From NCBI GenBank assembly GCA_003156795.1, contig PMHU01000038.1, forward strand, positions 17,579 through 26,910: DNA of 9,332 nt, written 5' to 3'. Source of the DNA: Acidimicrobiaceae bacterium. Lineage in GTDB: Bacteria > Actinomycetota > Acidimicrobiia > Acidimicrobiales > Palsa-688. The translations under genes and the position numbers were made by a program. This document shows positions 1 to 6,886 of the stretch, in pieces (position 1 is the first letter of the stretch; each line of letters starts with the position of its first letter). Below the pieces are notes generated by a model that ran no database searches, was not told the DNA's origin, and was given only the letters and a program-made list of their open reading frames with translations.

Positions 1-66
1 TTTCTCGCGTCCAGCGGTCGACCAGCGGAGTCTGATCTTCCGGGGTTCAGTCAGATCAAGACCCGT

Positions 67-113
67 AACTCCGCAACCGGCCGTCCGGCCAAGCCGTGTC
101 GAGCCAAGGAGTT
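67..113 (+). other. Possible structured leader segment, not matched to a known RNA family
   Basis: The segment begins AACTCC (67-72) and ends GGAGTT (108-113), a perfect 6-bp outer stem that two G-U pairs could extend. Inside it GGCC-GTCC-GGCC (79-90) can form a second hairpin. The position, 250 bases upstream of the surface-protein gene and outside any convincing coding frame, would suit a 5' leader RNA or a terminator of an unseen upstream gene. There is no U-tract after it. I compared it by eye with cobalamin, SAM-IV, c-di-GMP and c-di-AMP riboswitch cores and saw no convincing match. In GC-rich DNA such stems also arise by chance. Confidence 0.15.
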
Positions 114-151
114 GTCGATCGGGTGCCGGAGGAGACATAGCGAGGCATCGA

Positions 152-184
152 GAGCGTCCCGAGATAGTCGGGGAGCGTCCCGAG
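152..184. repeat. 12-bp direct repeat, two copies 21 bp apart
   Basis: GAGCGTCCCGAG occurs exactly at 152-163 and again at 173-184. The start-to-start distance is 21 bp, close to two helical turns, so a protein bound at both copies would sit on the same DNA face. A small stem (CCCGA 158-162 with TCGGG 168-172) lies between the copies. It lies in the untranslated region upstream of the surface-protein gene. A tandem operator is possible; a chance or slippage duplication is the alternative. Confidence 0.6.
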
Positions 185-215
185 TTGATTGAAGGAAACT
201 AAGCCTTAACAGCGG

Positions 216-225
216 TTGAATTCAA
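216..225. repeat. 10-bp perfect palindrome in the upstream region
   Basis: TTGAATTCAA is a perfect palindrome, AT-rich against a GC-rich background. It sits directly before an AAGGAG sequence (224-229). It could be a regulator half-site pair, but a 10-bp palindrome alone is weak evidence of function. Confidence 0.3.
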
Positions 226-234
226 GGAGATGGC

Positions 235-303
235 GTGCTCCGTGGCGCCCCCACCGAAGCGGCTGATCGTTACACTGTCGCGGTGAAGCTTCGAGCCGCG
301 TAG
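235..303 (+). CDS. Possible 22-codon small ORF in the leader of the surface-protein gene
   Basis: A GTG at 235 is preceded by a perfect AAGGAG (224-229) with a 5-base spacer, the best Shine-Dalgarno arrangement in the window. The frame runs 22 codons, beginning MLRGAPTEAADRYTV, and stops with TAG at 301-303, 59 bases before the ATG of the next gene. An ATG at 230 lies in a different frame and would give an 18-residue peptide. No residue run suggests an attenuator (no stacked Trp, His or Cys codons) and the product is not recognised. It may be a leader peptide, or the AAGGAG may be fortuitous. Confidence 0.2.
   Translation: MLRGAPTEAADRYTVAVKLRAA
271..276 (+). promoter_or_regulatory. Weak candidate -10 element upstream of the surface-protein gene
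   Basis: TACACT fits the actinobacterial TAnnnT pattern and lies about 87 bases upstream of the ATG at 363. No convincing -35 element sits 16-18 bases before it, so this is only a candidate. If real, the transcript would start after the GTG of the possible small ORF at 235, so both cannot be functional as described from this promoter. Confidence 0.2.
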
Positions 304-348
304 GCCGCTCGGGTTATCACTTGTCCGCTCCGCCTCCAACGACTCGAC

Positions 349-353
349 GAGGG
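349..353 (+). promoter_or_regulatory. Ribosome binding site that favours the ATG at 363
   Basis: GAGGG is followed by a 9-base spacer and then ATG at 363. The alternative in-frame TTG at 321 has no comparable purine-rich stretch before it. This decides the start in favour of 363. Confidence 0.5.
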
Positions 354-362
354 CGTCTGCAC

Positions 363-2687
363 ATGTCGCGAGAAGGCCAGAAACCCCTGAAGTTGCTCAG
401 GAGGCGTCTCTTCGCCGGCCTGGTGGCTGCGGGGTTGATCGGCAGTATTCTTGTCGCAACCGCGCCAGCCAGTAGAGCTTCGACCTTGGCCGCCTCCGAC
501 GCTGGGGCGACACCTCAGGCGTCGATCGCGCCCGACACCGACATCGGGAACGAGCAGGTCGTCACCGTGAACTGGTCGGGCTTCACACCCACCGCACCGG
601 ACCCCAACTCCTCCACGGTCCGTTACGCGGACGTGGTCGGCGTGTACGAGTGCGTCGCACCCGATCGGCTTCCGGACGGGAATTACTACTTCACGAGGGA
701 CTGCTACACCCAGCTGCCCCCCAACTACCCGATCGAGCCCGGCGACGGCAACATGGTCGACCCTTTGCTCAACAGCTCCGGGCTTTGGGGGGTAACCGGC
801 CCGTCTGGCACCGGGCAGATCGGCTTCCAGGTGCAAGAGGGCACGCTGCACAGCAACCAGCGCTTCATGGACGGGACCGAGGCGGTTCCGTCGTTCAACA
901 TCCAGTGCGACCAGAGCGACCCGTGCGTGTTGAAGGTCATCGACTTCGGCAAGTTCTTCGACAAATACTCGCCATACCCCAACTTCCCCGGGGATCGGCT
1001 GAAGAAGGGGGACTGGACCGAGCTTGCCGACGCGGCGCCGTCGGTCCCGATCTCGTTCGGGTCTAGTACGGTCTGCCCTCCACCGGCGTCCACCACGCCA
1101 CAGGTCAGTGTCGAGGGTGCAGGGAGCGCCTCCTACGCAATCGAAGCGTGGGCCGGCCAGCTGTGCCGTGCCACCAGTCCTATAGCTGTCGACTCCACCA
1201 CTACCGGTGAGGTGGTCGCCCGGAGCGCTTTCGAAAGTGGTTCGACCGACGTGGCCTTGGCGGCGTTACCCCCGTCGTCGGGGCCCAACGGTGGGTCGTA
1301 CGCCGCCGCCCCCCTGGACGTGTCCGGCGCCGCGATAGCTTTCCGGATTTCGGATCAGGTCAAAGGAACGCCGGTCACCACTGTCCGGCTGACGCCGAGG
1401 CTGGTGGCCATGCTCGTCACCGACTCGGCCACCGACGGGAACCCCACCTACGCAGACTCGGCAGACATATACCCCCTGACCGCGGACCCAGAGTTTCAGG
1501 CGCTCAACCCCGGCGTCACCTTCCCGGGCGGGTTCGGGGACTTGGCTGTCATCGAGCCGCTCTTGGAAGGCTCGGGTGCCGACGACACCGAGATCATCAC
1601 CCAGTGGATCGCCGACGACGCCGACGCCCGGGCCTTCTTGGCGGGAGACGACGTATGCGGAGCCAAGCTCAACTCCAACTGGGCCGGGATCTCGTACCCA
1701 ACAACGATATTCCGGGATCTCGAGCAGAACCCGGCCCAACCCAGTTGGGGCGGGTATTACAACCCATTGACCAACCTCCTCCAGGAGGTGGACGACCTTT
1801 TCTACGGCGTTCCCGCAGGCTTTAACCCGGAGGGCCCTGGCGGCACGGCGGCGGCGTCCATGCCCCCCGTGGTCGACACCGAGGCCGCCATGTTCGCCGA
1901 GCTCGACTACACCTCGGCGACCCGCGCCGCCGAGCCGGCGGCCAGCTTGAGCGCGGCCAGCTCGACTTCCACGATCGGTGATTACGTGACCGAAACGTCA
2001 CCGGGCCATTGCGCCCCGAAGACCCTCAGCAGCTTCCCCGCCTTCACGGCTCCGAGCCCGCAGAGCCTGGCGCTGGGCGTGGGAGCGATGAGCCACAATC
2101 CCGACGGCACCCTCAAACCCCCGGTCGCCACCAGTGTCGCAGGCGCCTATCCGCTGACCAAAGTGGACTACGCCTTCGTTCCGACCAGCAACCTGAGCGA
2201 GACCGAAGCCGGCGCCTTGGCGCAATTCATCCGGTACGTGGCCGGACCCGGCCAGTCCACGGGAGTCCTGCCCTACGGGTACAGCCCGCTGCCCAGCTCG
2301 CTGACGGCCCAGGACGCCGTCGCCGCCACCGCCGCATTGAACGGGGTGGCGACTGCTGGCCAGACGTCCAGTGTCACTCCCGAGGGGACGACCATTCCCA
2401 CGTCGATTGTCGCCAGCACGGCCCAGGCTTCAACCGGGACTAGTGCAGGTGCGACCGCGACGGGACCCGCGACGCCGCCAGGGTCGCAGCTTTTGAACGG
2501 GAACGGATCGTCGGGGCCCGGCGGCGTGGTCAAGCAGTTCGAAGGGCCTGTGACGATAGCGGCCCTGGTGCGAACCGCCTGGTGGCTGCTACCCCTCATC
2601 TTGGGCCTGGCCCTGGCCCTCGGATTGGCCGGAGCCGTGTTGGGCTGGGAATTCCCCCTTCCGCGACGCCGGAGCAAGCCCTCGTGA
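363..2687 (+). CDS. Secreted, membrane-anchored surface protein with Ig-like region and PstS-like solute-binding domain
   Basis: This 774-residue protein probably acts on the outer face of the membrane, binding a ligand; the ligand cannot be read from the sequence. An N-terminal signal (basic LLRRRLFAG, then a hydrophobic core to about residue 39, ending ASRA) resembles Sec or possibly Tat export signals. Residues about 62-195 carry QVVTVNWSGF and four cysteines (97, 114, 182, 188), spaced as in a disulfide-linked Ig-like beta sandwich. From VEGAGSASYAIEAW (251-264) to LPYGYSPLP (about 635-644) the layout is that of PstS-type phosphate-binding proteins, though long and divergent. An Ala/Ser/Thr/Pro-rich linker leads to one transmembrane helix (about 732-762) and the tail PRRRSKPS. 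Helix plus basic tail resembles a sortase sorting signal, but no LPXTG, LAXTG or NPXTG motif precedes it. The ATG at 363 is preferred to the TTG at 321 because of its ribosome binding site. Its stop overlaps the start of the sortase-fold gene. Coding is certain, the PstS relation likely, phosphate binding unproven. Confidence 0.85.
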   Translation: MSREGQKPLKLLRRRLFAGLVAAGLIGSILVATAPASRASTLAASDAGATPQASIAPDTDIGNEQVVTVNWSGFTPTAPDPNSSTVRYADVVGVYECVAPDRLPDGNYYFTRDCYTQLPPNYPIEPGDGNMVDPLLNSSGLWGVTGPSGTGQIGFQVQEGTLHSNQRFMDGTEAVPSFNIQCDQSDPCVLKVIDFGKFFDKYSPYPNFPGDRLKKGDWTELADAAPSVPISFGSSTVCPPPASTTPQVSVEGAGSASYAIEAWAGQLCRATSPIAVDSTTTGEVVARSAFESGSTDVALAALPPSSGPNGGSYAAAPLDVSGAAIAFRISDQVKGTPVTTVRLTPRLVAMLVTDSATDGNPTYADSADIYPLTADPEFQALNPGVTFPGGFGDLAVIEPLLEGSGADDTEIITQWIADDADARAFLAGDDVCGAKLNSNWAGISYPTTIFRDLEQNPAQPSWGGYYNPLTNLLQEVDDLFYGVPAGFNPEGPGGTAAASMPPVVDTEAAMFAELDYTSATRAAEPAASLSAASSTSTIGDYVTETSPGHCAPKTLSSFPAFTAPSPQSLALGVGAMSHNPDGTLKPPVATSVAGAYPLTKVDYAFVPTSNLSETEAGALAQFIRYVAGPGQSTGVLPYGYSPLPSSLTAQDAVAATAALNGVATAGQTSSVTPEGTTIPTSIVASTAQASTGTSAGATATGPATPPGSQLLNGNGSSGPGGVVKQFEGPVTIAALVRTAWWLLPLILGLALALGLAGAVLGWEFPLPRRRSKPS
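2671..2674 (+). promoter_or_regulatory. Ribosome binding site for the coupled GTG start of the sortase-fold gene
   Basis: GGAG lies 9 bases before the GTG at 2684, inside the last codons of the upstream gene. Together with the GTGA start-stop overlap it supports 2684 over the upstream in-frame GTG at 2582, which would overlap the previous gene by more than 100 bases. Confidence 0.5.
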
Positions 2688-3676
2688 TCGGGGGGAGCCG
2701 GCGCTCCGGCGACCTCGAGGTCGTGGACGTGAGAGATGCCGCCGGTGGTGGCTCGGTTTCGGTGATGACCCCTGCGCCGGACGACCCGACCGGAGAGATC
2801 CAGGTCATCACAGACGACCGACCGAGGCTGCCCGGTCGTCTCGCCCCCCGTCGTCGGCCCGGAATCCGAGGCCGGCTCGGAACCATACTGGTGGCGTGGG
2901 CCGCGGTTCTCCTCGGCTTCATTCTGTTCGTCGGGTTCCTGTCCGCCTTCCCGGAGTCCAGGGCCCAAGCCGGATTGCAGCGGCACTTGGCCACGGTGCT
3001 CGCCAACGCCCAGGCTCCCATAGGTGGTTCCATCCGAATGGGCTCTCCGGTCGCTCGACTGGACATCCCGGCCATCGGGCTGCATCAGATTGTCGTCGAA
3101 GGGACCTCGGCCGACCAGCTGAGGAAGGGACCCGGCCACTTGCCCGTGTCTCCCATGCCGGGTCAGGCCGGCAATAGCGTGATCGCTGCCCATGCGCTCC
3201 TCTTCGGCGGGCCCTTTGGATCCATCGGATCGCTTCGTCCCGGCGACGCCATCCAGGTCCTCACCGGTGAGGGCCCAGCGACATATCGCGTAACGGGTCA
3301 CCGGACGGTCCCATCGAGGAGCGCGCAACCGTTTGAGGCGACGCCGGACAACCAGCTCACGTTGGTCACGGCGGCCAACCTGTGGGCCAGCTCCAGACTG
3401 GTCGTGACCGCCCGCTTGGTGGGCGCGCCGCAAGCGGCGCCGGCGGGCCGACCGACGGTGCTGGCTGCATCGCAGGGCGTCTCAGCCGGAGGCGGCGGCG
3501 CCGGGCTGGCCTTGGGCTTATTCCTGGGAGTCTTCCTCGTCGTGGCCGGGCTAACGGTGGTCGCCTACCGACGCTTGCCGCGGTGGTCCAGCTACATCAT
3601 TACGACGCCGATTCTGTTGGCCTCTCTGTGGCTCCTGTACTCAACTCTCGGTCGCTTTCTGCCCGCCACCATATGA
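2684..3676 (+). CDS. Sortase-fold membrane protein lacking the catalytic cysteine
   Basis: This 330-residue protein has a basic, Pro/Arg-rich cytoplasmic N-terminus (1-66), a transmembrane helix (about 67-87), an external sortase-fold domain (about 120-245), and two further C-terminal helices (about 272-295 and 303-324). Sortase features visible are LDIPAIGLHQIVVEG, the histidine block VIAAHALLFGGPFGSI (His170), LRPGD, and the two final strands NQLTLVTA...SSRLVVTARLV with Arg238. Active sortases have TLxTC at the second-last strand; here residue 230 is Ala (GCG, 3371-3373), and the whole protein has no cysteine. Cys-to-Ala here needs three base changes, and His and Arg persist, so this looks like a long-standing non-transpeptidase rather than fresh decay. 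The GTG start overlaps the previous stop as GTGA, so the two proteins are made together and probably interact. The family fold is confident; loss of transpeptidation is a strong inference; the real role is unknown. Confidence 0.85.
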   Translation: MIGGSRRSGDLEVVDVRDAAGGGSVSVMTPAPDDPTGEIQVITDDRPRLPGRLAPRRRPGIRGRLGTILVAWAAVLLGFILFVGFLSAFPESRAQAGLQRHLATVLANAQAPIGGSIRMGSPVARLDIPAIGLHQIVVEGTSADQLRKGPGHLPVSPMPGQAGNSVIAAHALLFGGPFGSIGSLRPGDAIQVLTGEGPATYRVTGHRTVPSRSAQPFEATPDNQLTLVTAANLWASSRLVVTARLVGAPQAAPAGRPTVLAASQGVSAGGGGAGLALGLFLGVFLVVAGLTVVAYRRLPRWSSYIITTPILLASLWLLYSTLGRFLPATI

Positions 3677-3785
3677 AGTCAAGCGCCAAGATTCACCGCT
3701 GAGCCCTTGCTCGTAAAAACCCGATCACTTCGGCTCTCCCGCTGGCCGACTCGCCTCGGCCCGCGGTGGTGCTCCGGCCGGGACG

Positions 3786-4070
3786 CTATCGAGCTCGGGC
3801 CTTGAGGGGCGGGGCGGCGGGGCGCAAGGGGTAGGGCCGGACGGCGACGCGGTGGCCGCGCTCGCGCATCTCGCCCGCGATGCTTTCGGCCTCTGCCCGG
3901 TCCTCGAGGAGGAGAAGTATCCCTCCCAGGTCGGTCCGCCCTTCGAGTGCAATGGCCCATTCCATTGGAGTTCGAATGGTAGCCGCCGTCCGTTCACCGC
4001 GCCGTACGAACGCGCCAAGCCGCCCGTCGGGGGTCACGGCGACCCGGACGGCCCAGATCGACGCCCACAC
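3786..4070 (-). CDS. Small hypothetical protein at the end of the acyl-CoA operon
   Basis: This 94-residue frame starts with GTG at 4070, 6 bases after the synthetase stop on the same strand, so it would be translationally coupled as the last gene of the operon. I do not recognise the family. The sequence reads like a compact soluble alpha/beta protein: a strand-like start (VRVAVTPDGRLGAFVRRG), a middle segment LGGILLLLEDRAEAESIAGEM, then RGHRVAVRPYPL and a Pro/Arg-rich end. No signal peptide, membrane helix or metal motif is seen. No strong Shine-Dalgarno precedes it. Overlapping frames on both strands are also open in this GC-rich stretch; this one is preferred for its operon spacing and its plausible hydrophobic and charged pattern. 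It could be a regulator or accessory protein, or not a gene. Confidence 0.5.
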   Translation of the reverse strand: MWASIWAVRVAVTPDGRLGAFVRRGERTAATIRTPMEWAIALEGRTDLGGILLLLEDRAEAESIAGEMRERGHRVAVRPYPLRPAAPPLKARAR

Positions 4071-4076
4071 CGACGC

Positions 4077-5714
4077 TCAGATGGGGGCCGGATCGACGGC
4101 GCTGACGGCATCCGCCGCGGCCCGGAGGGCCCACTGGTAGTCCGGCTTCCCGCTCGGGTGCCGGCCCATGGCGTCGCAGAAGGCGACCGAGCGCGGCGCC
4201 TTGAAGCGGGCCAACGATTTGGTGACGAACTCCCGCAGCTCACCCGGCTCTACGGCGGCGCCCGGGCGGAGCTGGACCACGGCTGCCACCTCTTGCCCGA
4301 ATCGCTCGCTGGGTCGTCCCACCACGAGTGCGTCGACCACGTCGGGGTGACGACACAGGACCTGCTCGACCTCCTCTACGAAGACCTTCTCGCCGCCGGT
4401 GTTGACGACCATCGAGTCGCGACCGAGGAGCCGGATCGTGCCGTCGAGCTCGATCATGGCCCGGTCGCCGGGCACCGCAACCCGTTCCCCGTCGATCACC
4501 GGAAAGGTCGATTCGGTGGTCTGGCGGTCGTCCAGATAGCCGAGTGGGACCCGGCCCCGCCGTGCGGCCCAGCCGATCTCTTGATCTCCGGCTTGAAGGA
4601 TCCGACTCCGATCGGCGGACAGCACGACGGCGCCCGCCGCGGGCGAGAATCCCTTGGACATGGCCCCGCTCGTGTTGGCGCCGAACGCCATGCCACCGGT
4701 TTCGGATGCTCCGTAGCCGTCGACAACGGTCACGTGGGGTAGGAGCTCGAGCAGCGCTCGCTTGCTGTCGACGCTCGTTGTGGCGCCGCCGGTTCCGATC
4801 CTGCGCAGGGACGAGAGGTCAACCGGGTTGCGTCTCAGGGCTTCGATGATGGGCCTGGCGTAGGCGTCGCCGACGATCGCGATCAGGCTGACGCGCTCGC
4901 GTGCGGCCGTCTCGACGATGGTGACGGCATCAAACGGATGGCGGTCATCGTGTAACACGATCGTCGCTCCCGAGTGCAGCCCGCCGAACACCGTCCATTG
5001 TGCGGCGGCGTGCATGAGCGGCGGGGCTGCGAACCAGGCTCCGACTCCGGCCTGCGCGCCCGCGGTGAGGCTGTCGGCGGTGGTGAGCTCACTACCGCCC
5101 ATCGCGGCCACGAATATGTCCGCTTGGCGCCACACGACGCCCTTCGGCGATCCGGTGGTTCCACCGGTGCAGACGAGATAGACGTCATCGGGTGACACGT
5201 GGGGCAGCGCCGCCTCGCCCGTTCGGTCGAACTGGGCGGCCTCCTCGAAGTTGGTGCTCCCCGGAAGTGCTGGTGCAGCCGGGTCGTCTTCGACGTCGAT
5301 GAGGACCAGGTCGCGGTCTTCCAGCACCTCTCTTACCAGGCCGTTCAGCGATCGATGGTAGATGACCGCCTCGGCGCCGACGATTTCCAACAGCTCTCGT
5401 ACTTCGGCGGGTCGATAGTGATGGTTGACGTTGAACGGGACGGCGCGGGCGCGAAAGCACCCCATCATCGCTTCGATGTACTCCGGACAGTTGTAAAGGA
5501 TCAGCGCTACGGGTGACTGCCCGCACTGCCAACGCTCGAGATCCTTGCGTTCACGGCGTGCGCCGATCCCGCTAGCGGCGAGGAACGAGGCGATCCCACG
5601 CGACCGTGATGCGACCTCGCCATAAGTCCTTCGAACGTTCTTCCAGACCAACATGTCGCGCTCCGGCACTGCGCTGCTCACGACATCCTGAACTTCGGAG
5701 AGGGACCATTCCAT
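4077..5714 (-). CDS. Acyl-CoA synthetase (AMP-forming), FadD19-like
   Basis: This 545-residue cytoplasmic enzyme of the ANL adenylate-forming superfamily would activate a carboxylic acid with ATP and coenzyme A to acyl-CoA, AMP and pyrophosphate. Visible motifs are the P-loop TGGTTGSPKG (183-192), the APPLMHAAAQW substrate-pocket stretch, YGASETGG (334-341), VPGDRAMIELDG, LGRDSMVVNTGGEKV with the hinge GRD (431-433), and the C-terminal PSGKPDY with the catalytic lysine at about 523. No core motif is missing. The order and wording (GTTGSPKGVVWRQADI, GDAYARP, LLELLP) resemble mycobacterial FadD19, a synthetase for steroid side-chain acids, more than the long-chain FadD enzymes; this is from memory. 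The start is MEWSLSEVQ, the usual N-terminus of this subfamily; an in-frame extension to 5807 would overlap the dehydrogenase gene. It lies 13 bases after that gene, in one operon. Family confident, substrate not. Confidence 0.92.
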   Translation of the reverse strand: MEWSLSEVQDVVSSAVPERDMLVWKNVRRTYGEVASRSRGIASFLAASGIGARRERKDLERWQCGQSPVALILYNCPEYIEAMMGCFRARAVPFNVNHHYRPAEVRELLEIVGAEAVIYHRSLNGLVREVLEDRDLVLIDVEDDPAAPALPGSTNFEEAAQFDRTGEAALPHVSPDDVYLVCTGGTTGSPKGVVWRQADIFVAAMGGSELTTADSLTAGAQAGVGAWFAAPPLMHAAAQWTVFGGLHSGATIVLHDDRHPFDAVTIVETAARERVSLIAIVGDAYARPIIEALRRNPVDLSSLRRIGTGGATTSVDSKRALLELLPHVTVVDGYGASETGGMAFGANTSGAMSKGFSPAAGAVVLSADRSRILQAGDQEIGWAARRGRVPLGYLDDRQTTESTFPVIDGERVAVPGDRAMIELDGTIRLLGRDSMVVNTGGEKVFVEEVEQVLCRHPDVVDALVVGRPSERFGQEVAAVVQLRPGAAVEPGELREFVTKSLARFKAPRSVAFCDAMGRHPSGKPDYQWALRAAADAVSAVDPAPI

Positions 5715-5727
5715 GACCGTTGGCTGC

Positions 5728-6885
5728 TCAGCGGGGCAGGTGGCAAGCCCGCTCGGCGATGATGTTGCGCTGGATCTCGCTGGTCCCGGCGTAGATGGTG
5801 GTACCAAGCGAGAACCGCAGGGCGTGCTCTATGCGCCCGCCGCGAAGCGCCGTTTCATCCGGGCGGCTGCGCAGACCGTCGGGTCCGACGAGCTCGGAGA
5901 GATCCTCGGCGTTGCGGACCAGCGCCTCCGTACCATAGAGCTTGGACATCGGACCCTCGGCCATCGGGACGACGTCGTTGGCCTCCATCCACGTCGTTCG
6001 TACTTCGAGGAGCTGAGCCACCTCGAGGTCGGTCGCGCAGCGTGTCAGACGTTCCTGGACCGCCTCGTCGACGATGGGAGCCTCGCCGCCCACCCCTCTC
6101 GGCTCTCGTGCCCACCCCTCGGTCTCTTCGAGCAACCGGGCCAGGTGGGGACTGAACCCGGCGGAATGCTCGTCCTGTAGGGAGATCATCAAGGCCTGCC
6201 AGCCGCCGTTGACCTCGCCGATACGCCACCGGTCATCCAGGTGCACGTCATTGTAAAACACAATGTTGGTCCGCTCTCCGGAGAGCGTGTAGACCGCTTG
6301 GGCTTCTACCCCCGGCCCGTCAACTGGGACGAGAAAGGTGGTCAGGCCCTTGTGCTTCGGCCCTTCCGCGCTCGTTCGAGCGAGAAGGAACACGTAGTTG
6401 GTTGCATGTCCATTTGTGGTGAACATCTTCTGACCGTTGATGACCCAGTCGTCGCCTTCACGACGGGCTCTCGTCTGGACTGATGCGACGTCCGAGCCCG
6501 CCTCCGGCTCGCTCATCCCCAATGCGATGGTGATCTCCCCTGTCACCACTAGAGGGAGGACGTCGGCCTTCAGCTGCTCCGACCCGACGGCACGGATCGC
6601 CCTCGCCACGATCATGGTCGTCGCCGTGGCGTATACCGGCGCCTCGGCCTTATTGAGCTCGTCGGTGAGCACGTGGACTGAGAAGGGATCCAACGGAGCG
6701 GAGTCCTCGCTGGGCCAGTCCGGGGCTATCCATCGCCGAGCGCCCAGGCTTCGTGCGAACCGCTCTTCGTGCGACACCCCGGTCCGGTACAAGTGCTCGA
6801 CCAGCTCAGGGGTGAGCTCGGTGGCCAGGAACTCGAGCACCTCCGATCGGATCGCCTCCGCTTCGGGATCAAAGTCGAAGTCCAT
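5728..6885 (-). CDS. Acyl-CoA dehydrogenase, FAD-binding and catalytic-base subunit (FadE type)
   Basis: This 385-residue flavoenzyme subunit should oxidise acyl-CoA to trans-2-enoyl-CoA in beta-oxidation. It has the N-terminal helical region (MDFDFDPEAEAI...), WIAPDWP, and the signature MSEPEAGSDVAS (from 124) followed by WVINGQKMFTTNG. The C-terminal IYAGTSEIQRNIIAER replaces the Glu of the MCAD-type YEGT motif with Ala366. In helix G, NGGWQALMISLQDEH places Glu239 where isovaleryl- and long-chain-type dehydrogenases carry their catalytic base. It lacks the R-x-x-(F/W)-G-x-P-I-x-x-(F)Q motif, which is present in the subunit encoded just upstream. The complementary pattern suggests an alpha2-beta2 enzyme like mycobacterial FadE26/27 or FadE28/29. 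The ATG at 6885 follows the previous stop with one base between (TGAGATG), so the two are strongly coupled. Family confident, hetero-oligomer a good inference. Confidence 0.92.
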   Translation of the reverse strand: MDFDFDPEAEAIRSEVLEFLATELTPELVEHLYRTGVSHEERFARSLGARRWIAPDWPSEDSAPLDPFSVHVLTDELNKAEAPVYATATTMIVARAIRAVGSEQLKADVLPLVVTGEITIALGMSEPEAGSDVASVQTRARREGDDWVINGQKMFTTNGHATNYVFLLARTSAEGPKHKGLTTFLVPVDGPGVEAQAVYTLSGERTNIVFYNDVHLDDRWRIGEVNGGWQALMISLQDEHSAGFSPHLARLLEETEGWAREPRGVGGEAPIVDEAVQERLTRCATDLEVAQLLEVRTTWMEANDVVPMAEGPMSKLYGTEALVRNAEDLSELVGPDGLRSRPDETALRGGRIEHALRFSLGTTIYAGTSEIQRNIIAERACHLPR

Positions 6886-6886
6886 C

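Noticed and set aside
67..130. Cobalamin or other known riboswitch in the leader
   Set aside because: Short stretches such as CCGTAACTCCGC and GCCAAGGAG loosely recall conserved boxes, but order and spacing do not fit a known class.
1..202. Two frames on the + strand are open from the window start, to 192 and to about 202, and might be the tail of an upstream gene
   Set aside because: The translations are rich in Arg, Ser and Pro with no strand or helix pattern, third codon positions show no clear GC preference, and the 12-bp repeat runs through both. They look non-coding.
321..362. Upstream TTG start for the surface protein
   Set aside because: It adds 14 residues to the signal peptide and has no ribosome binding site, whereas ATG 363 has GAGGG at a 9-base spacing.
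2582..2683. Longer start for the sortase-fold gene at GTG 2582
   Set aside because: It would overlap the previous gene by 106 bases and add a Pro/Gly-rich shadow sequence. GTG 2684 gives a GTGA overlap and has GGAG before it.
2273..3433. 386-codon minus-strand frame opposite the surface-protein and sortase-fold genes
   Set aside because: It spans the junction of two well-supported + strand genes and reads as low-complexity Arg/Gly/Pro sequence.
3677..3785. Possible bidirectional terminator between the convergent genes (CGGCC...GGCCG near 3755-3780)
   Set aside because: The stem is only 5 bp with a long loop and no T-tract, so it does not stand out from GC-rich background.
3852..4742. Long + strand frame of 296 codons opposite the synthetase
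   Set aside because: It is antisense to a synthetase with all core motifs, and its translation is rich in Arg, Gly, His and Asp without domain features. It is a GC-rich shadow frame.
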